64,000 bases of DNA, taken from Parapedobacter sp042666505 (GTDB lineage Bacteria; Bacteroidota; Bacteroidia; Sphingobacteriales; Sphingobacteriaceae). The stretch is from the NCBI RefSeq assembly GCF_042666505.1, contig NZ_JBHTDN010000003.1, positions 186,001 to 250,000 on the forward strand. Reading direction: 5' to 3'. Numbering within the stretch: position 1 is the first letter of the stretch; the number at the start of each line of letters is the position of its first letter. Made by a program: the position numbers and the translations under genes. Shown here one piece after another: positions 54,329-61,342 of the stretch. The notes under the pieces were generated by a model. It searched no databases. It saw only the letters and a program-made list of their open reading frames with translations, and was not told the DNA's origin.

Positions 54329-54520
54329 TCACTTGTAATGAAATTGTGTGTTTGTGGTCACGTTTCCTTCGGCATCTTTCTCGGTTGCTGAAAGGGGATA
54401 TCCCTCCGCAACCGACACCCGGCAATTTTTATAGGGTGAATGCTTAATCGTTCGATGCAAAGGTATGAGGAGCGACAGGATGGAATCACCACGGTAATAC
54501 CGAACGTTATTTCTACGTAC
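54329..54520 (-). pseudogene. Possible remnant: C-terminal end of a secreted Bacteroidota protein
   Basis: A minus-strand frame of 63 codons, open from 54520 to a TGA at 54329-54331, ends with SVAEGYPLSATEKDAEGNVT and TNTQFHYK. This has the look of the last strands of YD-repeat-like or DUF4595-type Bacteroidota lipoproteins. A TAA lies directly upstream and there is no ATG; only TTG 54460 could start a 43-residue product. It is best read as the 3' remnant of a lost gene. Confidence 0.4.
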
Positions 54521-54610
54521 TTATGCGGAGATGAACCTACTCAACCAACGCTCGTCTAGACATATTGACGTTTGTCTGCTTACTGCTCCGCTTCGACGAT
54601 TTGCTGACAG

Positions 54611-54618
54611 TACATTTG
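54611..54618 (+). promoter_or_regulatory. -7 promoter element TACATTTG for the methyltransferase-like gene
   Basis: A full match to TAnnTTTG, predicting a transcription start near 54625 and a leader of about 19 bases before ATG 54644. Confidence 0.45.
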
Positions 54619-54643
54619 CGATAGATGGCTAGTTTCGTTGCCC

Positions 54644-55450
54644 ATGAGACGCCTGCATTTGTTTGAATTTGAAGATTTTTCGTGGTTCCCGAACTGGTTG
54701 CGTGATTACGGGACGGATTTTCTCCGTGCGATTTCCAACCGAGCGGATTACTATGAGCATTTAATTCCTTTGATGCGGGAAGTGCTGGAACGAAGCAATG
54801 AGGCCACCTTCATCGACCTAGCATCCGGCGGCGGGGGTGGATGGGAAAAAATATTGCGGCGATTGATTCCCTTGAGACCCGATGTAAGGGTAGTTCTTAC
54901 CGATCTATTCCCGAATAACGCCGCTTTTGCAAAACTGGAGAGCCAGTTTCCAGCCCATGTGACGCACTGTGCGTACCCGGTGAATGTGTTGGATGTGCCT
55001 TCTTGTCTTCATGGCGTACGTACGCAATTCATGTCGTTTCACCATTTTAACCCGCTGGATGCCCAGCGGATCGTATCGCACGCCGTCGCGCAACGTGCTT
55101 CCATCCTCGTCGTGGAAGCACAAGAGCGGAACGTATTCACCCTGCTGAAGTTTATCCTGCTGTCACCCTTAAGTGTATGGTGGCTCACACCGCGTATCCG
55201 TCCCTTTAAATGGCGTCGGCTGCTTTTTACCTATTTGATTCCCATCATCCCTGCTTACCTGCTTTGGGATGGGTTGGTAAGTGTATGCAGAACGTATACA
55301 CCGGAGGAGATGCTCGACTTTGCCCACCGTGCCGATGCAGACCGGTTATACATATGGGAGGTGGGAAGAATTACGGGCAAATTATTGCCGGTAATATACC
55401 TTTTGGGTTATCCTATCGAATCCGCCGGTGACGATGCGGGCAGTTGTTAA
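54644..55450 (+). CDS. Class I SAM-methyltransferase-like protein with hydrophobic C-terminal half
   Basis: The 268-residue protein has a glycine-rich SAM-binding motif I at 57-66 (FIDLASGGGGGWEKIL), followed by an acidic residue in VVLTDLFPNN, as in Rossmann methyltransferases. FMSFHHFNPLDAQRIV and ILVVEAQERN fit later motifs. From about 160 to 215 it has unusually hydrophobic stretches (LLKFILLSPLSVWWL, LLFTYLIPIIPAYLLW), so it may sit on the membrane and act on a lipid or quinone-like substrate. That is inference. Start ATG 54644 (MRRLHLFEFEDF) is preferred to TTG 54638. Its end overlaps the LytTR gene on the other strand by 4 bases. Confidence 0.7.
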   Translation: MRRLHLFEFEDFSWFPNWLRDYGTDFLRAISNRADYYEHLIPLMREVLERSNEATFIDLASGGGGGWEKILRRLIPLRPDVRVVLTDLFPNNAAFAKLESQFPAHVTHCAYPVNVLDVPSCLHGVRTQFMSFHHFNPLDAQRIVSHAVAQRASILVVEAQERNVFTLLKFILLSPLSVWWLTPRIRPFKWRRLLFTYLIPIIPAYLLWDGLVSVCRTYTPEEMLDFAHRADADRLYIWEVGRITGKLLPVIYLLGYPIESAGDDAGSC

Positions 55451-56175
55451 AATATGAGTTCCTTTACGGCCGGCAGGTAGTTTCGGCCTACATTGATTTC
55501 GATTGCATTGGGCAGTGAAACAAAAAGCTTGCTGATATCGCGATACAGTTCCTGAATGTGATCGATATTAATGATGTACGATCGGTGGACCCGAATAAAC
55601 CATTGCGGATTCAATTTACGTTCAAGCTGCCCGATGCCCGTGGTGCTCAAGTAAGATTCTCCGTTGAGCGTATAAATCCAGGTGTAGTCTTTATCAGCCT
55701 TCAAGTGCGTGATTTTGTTGATGGGTATGCTGGTCAACCGATGTCCCCTTTCCACTAAGATGCGTGCCGGATAACTAACTTGTGAATCGTTTGCGAGGAC
55801 CTTTTTACCGGTGGTCCCGCTCCATTGCTTGAACCGTTCCAAGGCAAGTCGCAGGCGCTCAGAGGTAAGCGGTTTTATGAGGTAGTCGATTGCCTGATAT
55901 TCGAAGGCCTTGGCGGCGTCTTGGGCAGATGTGGATGTGAAGATAACCGTTGGTTGGTATTCAACGGTTTCTATGACTTCGAAACCGCACTTTCCGGGAA
56001 GTTTTACATCCATAAATATCAGGTCCGGCTGCAGAGCGTTGATGTACTTCTCCGCTTCCAGGCCATTGCTGCACTCCCAAAATACAAAATGGTTTGAGGA
56101 ACATTTGACGTTTTCCCGCAGCCACTGCCTAACGGAGTGATCACGATCCACAATCAATACGGTCTGTTTTCCCAT
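55447..56175 (-). CDS. LytTR-family response regulator
   Basis: The 242-residue protein has a receiver domain at 1-125, with phospho-acceptor Asp56 (LIFMDVKLPG), Thr/Ser switch in VIFTSTSA and Lys in YLIKPL. A LytTR DNA-binding domain follows at about 135-242 (LTSIPINKITHLKADKDYT, FIRVHRSYIINIDHIQEL). LytTR regulators usually pair with a LytS-like membrane kinase; none is adjacent, so this is an orphan. Its promoter element (56205-56212) and a perfect palindrome (56236-56249) lie in the region shared with the divergent crp-like gene. It is a distant paralog of the regulator at 59741. Confidence 0.92.
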   Translation of the reverse strand: MGKQTVLIVDRDHSVRQWLRENVKCSSNHFVFWECSNGLEAEKYINALQPDLIFMDVKLPGKCGFEVIETVEYQPTVIFTSTSAQDAAKAFEYQAIDYLIKPLTSERLRLALERFKQWSGTTGKKVLANDSQVSYPARILVERGHRLTSIPINKITHLKADKDYTWIYTLNGESYLSTTGIGQLERKLNPQWFIRVHRSYIINIDHIQELYRDISKLFVSLPNAIEINVGRNYLPAVKELIF

Positions 56176-56204
56176 GGCTATGTATTCTTCTTATAACGGT
56201 GGTA

Positions 56205-56212
56205 CAAAGTTA
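56205..56212 (-). promoter_or_regulatory. -7 promoter element TAACTTTG for the LytTR regulator gene
   Basis: A full match on the minus strand to TAnnTTTG. Its predicted start, near 56198, puts the centre of the 56236-56249 palindrome at about -44, close to where Crp-family activators contact polymerase. Confidence 0.5.
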
Positions 56213-56235
56213 TCGGTTGGGATCATTCCCCCTAA

Positions 56236-56249
56236 CTGACATATGTCAG
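56236..56249. promoter_or_regulatory. Perfect palindrome CTGACATATGTCAG, likely Crp/Fnr-type operator
   Basis: A 14-bp perfect palindrome lies between two divergent regulator genes. The half-site TGAC is compatible with Crp/Fnr-family proteins, and such a protein is encoded next door (56317). It is almost equally far from both predicted transcription starts (about 44 and 46 bases), so one bound dimer could control both genes. Confidence 0.65.
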
Positions 56250-56273
56250 AAATTGCATCCGGTCAACTTTTTT

Positions 56274-56281
56274 TATATTTT
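56274..56281 (+). promoter_or_regulatory. -7 promoter-like element TATATTTT for the crp-like gene
   Basis: It differs from TAnnTTTG only in the last base. Transcription would start near 56288, about 29 bases before ATG 56317. Confidence 0.35.
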
Positions 56282-56316
56282 AGTGCCATACTAGACTGAA
56301 ATTAACCTGTACACCG

Positions 56317-56910
56317 ATGGTACCGCGGAAACATTTCGAAAACGTTTGCCACTTCGCACAGCAATATGGAATTCTTTTTACGCCCGATGAATTTGAATTC
56401 ATCAGTTCCCATACGCACCACCAAATTCTGCCACCCCACACCGTGATCATGGAGCAGGGCAGGGTGGTCAATACACTTTACTTCCTGAATAGCGGGATCG
56501 CTCGGCTATACCGGATAGAAAACGGCGTAGATTACACATTGGGGATCGTGTCGGGCAATTATTTCCTTTCCACGCCCTTATATCTCCAAAGCGGGCAGCT
56601 ATCTACGTGTGCGTTGGAGTCGCTCACGGAAATCGATGTGCTGGTCTGGGATAAATCCATGGCGCTGTCGATGAAACACGCGATTCCACGAATGTACGAC
56701 ATGGAACTGGCCATCATGGACCGATTGCTGAACTGGTTGCAGGACAATCAGATAGATGCCATCTGCATGACGGCGGAGGCGCGGTACATCAAAATGATGG
56801 AGACACAACCTGAAGTAATCCAGCAGGTTCCCTTAAAGTATATCGCTTCGTTATTGGCTATCCATCAGGACAGTTTAAGCCGGATTCGCAAGACGCTCGG
56901 ACAGAAGTAA
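56317..56910 (+). CDS. Crp/Fnr family transcriptional regulator
   Basis: The 197-residue protein has an N-terminal cyclic-nucleotide-binding-type barrel at about 25-115 (HQILPPHTVIMEQGRVVNTL, YFLNSGIARLYRIENGVDY). A long dimer helix follows, then a C-terminal Crp-type HTH (PLKYIASLLAIHQDSLSRIRK). No N-terminal Fe-S cysteines are present, so it is not a classical Fnr, and the cAMP-contact Arg/Ser pair is not evident. The effector is unknown. The DNA-contact helix spells IHQDSLSRIRK near the C-terminus. The palindrome upstream is a probable self-binding site. Confidence 0.9.
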   Translation: MVPRKHFENVCHFAQQYGILFTPDEFEFISSHTHHQILPPHTVIMEQGRVVNTLYFLNSGIARLYRIENGVDYTLGIVSGNYFLSTPLYLQSGQLSTCALESLTEIDVLVWDKSMALSMKHAIPRMYDMELAIMDRLLNWLQDNQIDAICMTAEARYIKMMETQPEVIQQVPLKYIASLLAIHQDSLSRIRKTLGQK

Positions 56911-56912
56911 CG

Positions 56913-57542
56913 TTAAATGAGGCCGCGAAGGTACGCTTCTTTCACCAGGCCAGCCGAATTCTTGATGTTTAATTTTTGGTTGAGGCTATGGCGGTGTGAT
57001 TCCACTGTGCGTACACTCAGAAACAATTTGTCGGCAATTTCCTGGTTGGAGTACTCGTTAGCGATCAGCGCCAATATTTCGTTTTCCCGTTTGGTCAGTT
57101 TCACGACGACGGACGTACGCCTGCCTGACAGCGTCTGCTGCAGGATGGCTTGCTCGACCTGTCGGTCCAGGAACTGTTCGCCCGCATACACAGCATTGAT
57201 GGCGTTTAGCAGGTTCTGTTTATCGGTTCCTTTCAGCAAATATCCTTTGGCCCCACTGCGCATCATTTTTTTTACATACACCACTTCGTCGTGGTTGGTC
57301 AGCGCGACGATGGGGAGTTCCGGATATTTTTTTAAGACGTCTGAACACAGCTCAATCCCATTGATATCCGGCAATTCGATGTCCAATAACAGGACGCTGG
57401 GCTGCTGCCGTTCCAATTCCAGCATCAGTTGTTTGCCATTGTTGGCGGTAAACAGGATCGGGTAATCCGGCAGATCGCCGAGCATATGTGCCAATCCGCT
57501 GATGATCAGCGAGTGGTCGTCTACGATTCCGATAGTAATCAT
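56913..57542 (-). CDS. NarL/LuxR-type response regulator
   Basis: The 209-residue protein has a receiver domain with Asp54 (SVLLLDIELPD), N-terminal acidic pair in GIVDDHSL and Lys in KGYLLKGTD. A LuxR-type HTH follows at about 144-209 (LTKRENEILALIANEYSNQE, TVESHRHSLNQKLNIKNSAG). Its partner is almost surely the TPR histidine kinase encoded directly upstream (57620-59548) on the same strand, 77 bases away. Targets are unknown. Its end is 2 bases from the end of the convergent crp-like gene. Confidence 0.94.
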   Translation of the reverse strand: MITIGIVDDHSLIISGLAHMLGDLPDYPILFTANNGKQLMLELERQQPSVLLLDIELPDINGIELCSDVLKKYPELPIVALTNHDEVVYVKKMMRSGAKGYLLKGTDKQNLLNAINAVYAGEQFLDRQVEQAILQQTLSGRRTSVVVKLTKRENEILALIANEYSNQEIADKLFLSVRTVESHRHSLNQKLNIKNSAGLVKEAYLRGLI

Positions 57543-57619
57543 GATAGGTGTCTCCTAAAGTCAATGCAAATTAAAGGAAAATACCGGGATGTCTTATCCG
57601 TAACACTACGCAAGTTGTC

Positions 57620-59548
57620 TTATCCGAGGTATGGCATTTCCGGGCTGGTTCGGGAGTGTTGTGCAGTATCAATGTCAATGTAAATGGATGTGCCTTCGCC
57701 GGGGGCGGAATGGATTTCATGACTACCGCGTAGCAAGTGTATCCTTGAGGATAGGTTCTGTAATCCGATGCCTGTCTGCTTCACCTGCTGTAGGTCAAAT
57801 CCCGTTCCGTTGTCTTCGATGGTTATGGAAAGACGGCTCCCATCTCCCACGAGCTGCACGATGCTTTCCGTGGCTTCCGCGTGTTTTATCGTGTTGGTCA
57901 CGGCTTCTTGGATAATTCGATATAAGATGAGTTCGGTGTTTTTATCCAACGCGGGCAATTCGCCCACTACGTAGCATTCCAATTGCAAACCGGGATGGTT
58001 TACGCGACGGCAGAATTCCTGGACTGCCTGGGCAAAACCCTCGTTAAGTACAGTTTCGGGGGCCAGGTTATGCGAAATGTTGCGAACTTCCTGTACGGCG
58101 GTTTCGATCAGTTCCCCAATCAATGCGTTGGAAGCAGCATCCCCGCCCTTTCCGGCGTTGATATGAAGCTTAGCTGCCGACAAAATACTGGCCACGCCAT
58201 CATGAAGTTCCCGGGCCGTGCGTGCCCGCTCGGTTTCCTCACCTTTCAGTTGGGCTTCGAGCAAACGATTTGCTTGTTCAGAAGCGGCGGTTTTACGCTT
58301 CTGCTGATTGATCAGCCGGCCCGCAATCAACAGAACGGTCAAGATGGCAACCAAAGCGACCGCCATGATGATCCACTTATTCATTCGTTCCAGTTTGCTG
58401 CGCTGCTCGGCGATCTCCAGGTCACGCGCTGCCAACGCTTTTTCTTTTTCCGAGGCTTGGTATTTGACTTCGAGCTCCTGGATCGTGTGGTGGGTTTCCT
58501 GGTTGCGTAGGGAATCGTTTATCTGTTCATATTGCTTCCGAAGCCGGAGGGCCTCTCGATGGTTGCCCATCCCCTCTTTGATTTCCGCGCCCGATAGGTA
58601 AAGTTCAATAAGTTGGGGTTTTGCTAGTTCCAGTTCGGCCAGCGCCAGCGCCCGGTCGAAGTACGTATTTGCCTGTGCATACTGGGCCATGTCTTTGTAG
58701 ACCGATGAGATGCCCGAAAGAATGTATACTTCGTTGCCCGGGGGTGCTTTTCCCAATAAATCCAGGGCTGATTGATACGTCTTGAGTGCAAGCGGATAGC
58801 GTTTCTGTCTTCGGTAAATGTCGCTGAGGTTGATGTAGGCCTTCAGTTCCATCTCAATATCCTTCTGCGATTGACCGATTTCCAACAGCTGCAATCCATG
58901 TTTTTCCGCATCGGCAAGCTCCCCTGCCATGGCCTCAGCCACCAGTACATTGACTAAACTCCATCCCGTGGCCAGCGTATCCTGTAATTGCTTAGCGACT
59001 TCCAGTGCCTTTAATGCATAATCCTTTCCCTTTTCGAGATCGTTCATATCCAGTAATAACGAACTGAGGTTGTTGTAGTATTTCCGGCGATCCGACAAAT
59101 CGCGGGAGCTCGGGTTTTCGATTCCCGAAGAAATCTCAAGGGCCTTCATCAGTGACGCTGCGGCTTGCCGTAATTTTCCCTGCGCCTGGTACTGCAGGGA
59201 TATGTTGTTATAGGCATACCCCATACGCTGCTTGTCGTTCATTCGTTTGCTTACTTCCAATTGCAACTGCGCCATCTTCATGGCTTCTTCGTAACGCACC
59301 TGGCTGTACAGCAATACGCAGTAGTGCCCTGCATACATCAAAAGCCCACGGTCGAACTTCAACTGTTCGGCCAACTTGCCGGCCTGGCGGAAATCGTGTT
59401 CCGCCGCGTCGCTCAGACCCTGCTGCTGTTTTTCCCGGGCGGCTTCAATGAGCTGGAGCACGTGTAATGTGTCGCTTTTGATATCCTGCCCCTTCGCGAG
59501 GGACAGCATGAATAGACAAAAGAGAAGTATTCTAACGGTTAGTATCAT
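57620..59548 (-). CDS. TPR-containing sensor histidine kinase (HisKA_3 type)
   Basis: The 642-residue protein has a signal peptide (cleavage near AKGQ, residue 21), periplasmic TPR repeats over about 25-370 and a coiled coil. One membrane helix lies near 392-414. The HisKA_3 domain has phospho-acceptor His near 446 (ARTARELHDGVASILS), and the ATPase domain contains TNTIKHAEAT, IEDNGTGFD and GIGLQNLSSRI. This NarX/DesK-like build with outside TPRs is common in Bacteroidota; the TPRs may sense a protein or peptide. It is transcribed ahead of the NarL-type regulator. Confidence 0.92.
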   Translation of the reverse strand: MILTVRILLFCLFMLSLAKGQDIKSDTLHVLQLIEAAREKQQQGLSDAAEHDFRQAGKLAEQLKFDRGLLMYAGHYCVLLYSQVRYEEAMKMAQLQLEVSKRMNDKQRMGYAYNNISLQYQAQGKLRQAAASLMKALEISSGIENPSSRDLSDRRKYYNNLSSLLLDMNDLEKGKDYALKALEVAKQLQDTLATGWSLVNVLVAEAMAGELADAEKHGLQLLEIGQSQKDIEMELKAYINLSDIYRRQKRYPLALKTYQSALDLLGKAPPGNEVYILSGISSVYKDMAQYAQANTYFDRALALAELELAKPQLIELYLSGAEIKEGMGNHREALRLRKQYEQINDSLRNQETHHTIQELEVKYQASEKEKALAARDLEIAEQRSKLERMNKWIIMAVALVAILTVLLIAGRLINQQKRKTAASEQANRLLEAQLKGEETERARTARELHDGVASILSAAKLHINAGKGGDAASNALIGELIETAVQEVRNISHNLAPETVLNEGFAQAVQEFCRRVNHPGLQLECYVVGELPALDKNTELILYRIIQEAVTNTIKHAEATESIVQLVGDGSRLSITIEDNGTGFDLQQVKQTGIGLQNLSSRIHLLRGSHEIHSAPGEGTSIYIDIDTAQHSRTSPEMPYLG

Positions 59549-59641
59549 GTCGGTAAATTACGTAGTAGACGAGAAAATAGCAGCGAATGTTACACTCGGT
59601 CAGCGCATTCTCCAAACAGCACTCCATAGCTACGTAGTACT

Positions 59642-59660
59642 ACGGAAATCGGTATTCCGT
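59642..59660. repeat. Inverted repeat between divergent kinase and LytTR genes
   Basis: ACGGAA-N7-TTCCGT is a perfect 6-bp inverted repeat. It sits in the 192-base region between two divergent signalling genes, about 35 bases before the LytTR promoter element, next to TACGTAGTACTACG. It may be an operator or a small RNA hairpin. Confidence 0.35.
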
Positions 59661-59694
59661 CACAACTGCGCTTAAGGGTCCGTGCGATGCGCCC

Positions 59695-59702
59695 TATTTT
59701 TG
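59695..59702 (+). promoter_or_regulatory. -7 promoter element TATTTTTG for the second LytTR gene
   Basis: A full match to TAnnTTTG, giving a start near 59709 and a leader of about 32 bases before ATG 59741. It probably also serves the microprotein and lipoprotein genes downstream. Confidence 0.5.
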
Positions 59703-59740
59703 ATGTGGTAGAAGTATGAGCAAAAATAACGAAAGAAGAC

Positions 59741-60451
59741 ATGAATACGATTTTGATTGCGGATCGGGAACCTTTGCATCGCCAGCAAATCAGGCAGCAC
59801 ATCGATAACCGCCCGGGATTTCGTGTGGTGGGTGAATGCGGGAATTGCCACGAAACCCTCCGCTATGTAAATGCATTGGAGCCTGATGTACTTTTTCTGG
59901 ATGTACAGTTGGGCGAAAATACGTTTGAGTTCATCCGCGAAGCCGCCCACATGCCCAAGGTTATCTATACGGCGCGGAATGAATCCTATGCCTTGCAAGC
60001 CTTTGACCATCAGGCACTCGATTACCTACTGAAACCCTATGGGGCGGCACGATTGGATGCTGCGTTGCGAAAGGCGGCTTGTCAGTCCCTTGACGATTTG
60101 CCGGGCGCGGTGCCCTGTCATTCCGTTCGGCATAGGCACCTCTTTGTGGAGGATGGCGACCGGCTGCGGCGTATCGCCATAAACGATATCCGTTACCTGA
60201 AAGCGGCGGGCGATTATACCGTCGTTTTCACGGCACATGGCGAATTCCTGAGCTCATCAGGCATCGGCAATATTGAGCGCCGACTGGACAAATCGCAATT
60301 TTTACGGGTACACCGCTCGTTTATCGTCAACGTAGAACGCATAGACACGTGTTATCGGGAGATCGGCAGGCTTTACCTAGTGATGGAAAACGGACAGGAA
60401 ATCGGCGTGGGTAAACATTACTTGAACGGCATCAAATCGTTAATCCTTTAA
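59741..60451 (+). CDS. LytTR-family response regulator, second copy
   Basis: The 236-residue protein has a receiver domain with Asp54 (LFLDVQLGEN), Thr in VIYTARNES and Lys in YLLKPYG. Its LytTR domain is at about 130-236 (LRRIAINDIRYLKAAGDYT, FLRVHRSFIVNVERIDTC). The N-terminal acidic cluster is reduced (ADRE), and the loop after Asp54 is unusual (GENTFEF instead of the normal PxxxG), so phosphorylation may be altered. No LytS-type kinase is nearby. It is followed 6 bases later by a 41-residue membrane protein gene. Confidence 0.92.
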   Translation: MNTILIADREPLHRQQIRQHIDNRPGFRVVGECGNCHETLRYVNALEPDVLFLDVQLGENTFEFIREAAHMPKVIYTARNESYALQAFDHQALDYLLKPYGAARLDAALRKAACQSLDDLPGAVPCHSVRHRHLFVEDGDRLRRIAINDIRYLKAAGDYTVVFTAHGEFLSSSGIGNIERRLDKSQFLRVHRSFIVNVERIDTCYREIGRLYLVMENGQEIGVGKHYLNGIKSLIL

Positions 60452-60457
60452 CGGTCA

Positions 60458-60583
60458 ATGGGGTATTCTTATCTGGACGGGGAGCGGTTGCGCTGGCTTT
60501 TGGTCGGATTGGCGGCAACCCTGTTGCTGCTGCTGAAAATCGGGGCCTGGCTGATTTATACCTACCGAAAGAGACGAAAATAA
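60458..60583 (+). CDS. 41-residue single-helix membrane microprotein
   Basis: A short frame, ATG to TAA, reads MGYSYLDGERLRWLLVGLAA, then a leucine-rich helix (TLLLLLKIGAWLIYTY) and a basic tail (RKRRK). It starts 6 bases after the LytTR stop codon and ends 15 bases before the next gene, so it fills the gap between two genes on the same strand. The charge pattern predicts one helix with the C-terminus inside. I know no family for it. The fit to gene spacing and the clean membrane design support a real gene. Confidence 0.6.
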   Translation: MGYSYLDGERLRWLLVGLAATLLLLLKIGAWLIYTYRKRRK

Positions 60584-60598
60584 TTAATTAACTAGAAA

Positions 60599-61321
60599 AT
60601 GATGATAATGAAAACACGTCAAACGAAAAGGATGGGCCTGCTTGCCTTGGTGGTATTGGTGACTACACTGGACAGCTGCGGCAAAGACCGCGTGCCGCCG
60701 GATGACCCGCCATCCGCGGAAGAACCGGCGCAACAGCCGGGTGTGCCCAAAGGTTTTGGTGATTCCAGCGATGCACCGGAGGGTACCGTATTTACATGGC
60801 TCCAGGGCGTATCCGTGGAGGGTGACATCCGTGGATTTGACGGATATTACGAACCGGAACTGTGTGGCGGCCGCACACGGGCGGATCAGCTCGATGAAGG
60901 AGCTTACGTATTGGTTTGCCTGAGCCTGCGCAACGACAACGAAACGCCGGTGACCGTGGCCTTGCCGGCGGGGTTGATTTTTGTTTCGAATGATTTGGCC
61001 TATCAAAATGGAATCCTATTGCAGCCCGGAACGATTGTCATTGAACCAAAAAGTGTGACCTATCAGCCCATAGGACTTTATTGCCTGAATGAGAATCGTG
61101 ACCCTGCAACAACCGAAAGCGCCTATATGGTCGGCCCGGTGACCACGTACCAGCCAATGCTGGATTTTGCTGGCCAGGTAGCTCGTAAAAAAGTGCGGCC
61201 GGGGCAGCTGCCCGATTTCGATATTTCCACCACCTTGCAGTCGTGCGTCTACGACATATGTCGGAACGGCCGCGTATCCGAGACCTACCGGCGTGCGTTC
61301 GACGCCATTCCGAATCGATAA
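60599..61321 (+). CDS. Predicted lipoprotein of unknown function
   Basis: The 240-residue protein has a lipoprotein signal ending TTLDSC (Cys27), then a Pro-rich linker (VPPDDPPSAEEPAQQPG). The main domain has four or five cysteines (LCGG, LVCLS, LYCLNE, QSCVYDIC), so disulfides are likely. The strands include RNDNETPVTVALPAGLIF, which resembles adhesion-type Ig domains, but I do not recognise the family. Starts at ATG 60599, 60602 or 60608 are all possible. It is probably co-transcribed with the LytTR regulator and the microprotein, and it ends 19 bases from a convergent lipoprotein gene. Confidence 0.75.
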   Translation: MMIMKTRQTKRMGLLALVVLVTTLDSCGKDRVPPDDPPSAEEPAQQPGVPKGFGDSSDAPEGTVFTWLQGVSVEGDIRGFDGYYEPELCGGRTRADQLDEGAYVLVCLSLRNDNETPVTVALPAGLIFVSNDLAYQNGILLQPGTIVIEPKSVTYQPIGLYCLNENRDPATTESAYMVGPVTTYQPMLDFAGQVARKKVRPGQLPDFDISTTLQSCVYDICRNGRVSETYRRAFDAIPNR

Positions 61322-61325
61322 AAAA

Positions 61326-61342
61326 TGAAAAGCCCGAAGGCT
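61326..61342 (-). terminator. Small UUCG-loop hairpin with T-run, minus strand
   Basis: On the minus strand AGCC-TTCG-GGCT is followed by TTTCATTTTT. The stem is only 4 bp, but the UUCG loop is very stable. It overlaps the last bases of the lipoprotein gene at 61341. Confidence 0.4.

Larger units (their letters stand above)
54120..54643. other. Gene-poor stretch between GDSL hydrolase and methyltransferase-like gene
   Basis: About 520 bases without an intact gene. It contains the two minus-strand remnants listed separately, a hairpin between them and, near its right end, the promoter element at 54611. The remnants suggest a former minus-strand gene pair that decayed here. No repeats or mobile-element ends were recognised. 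Confidence 0.5.
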
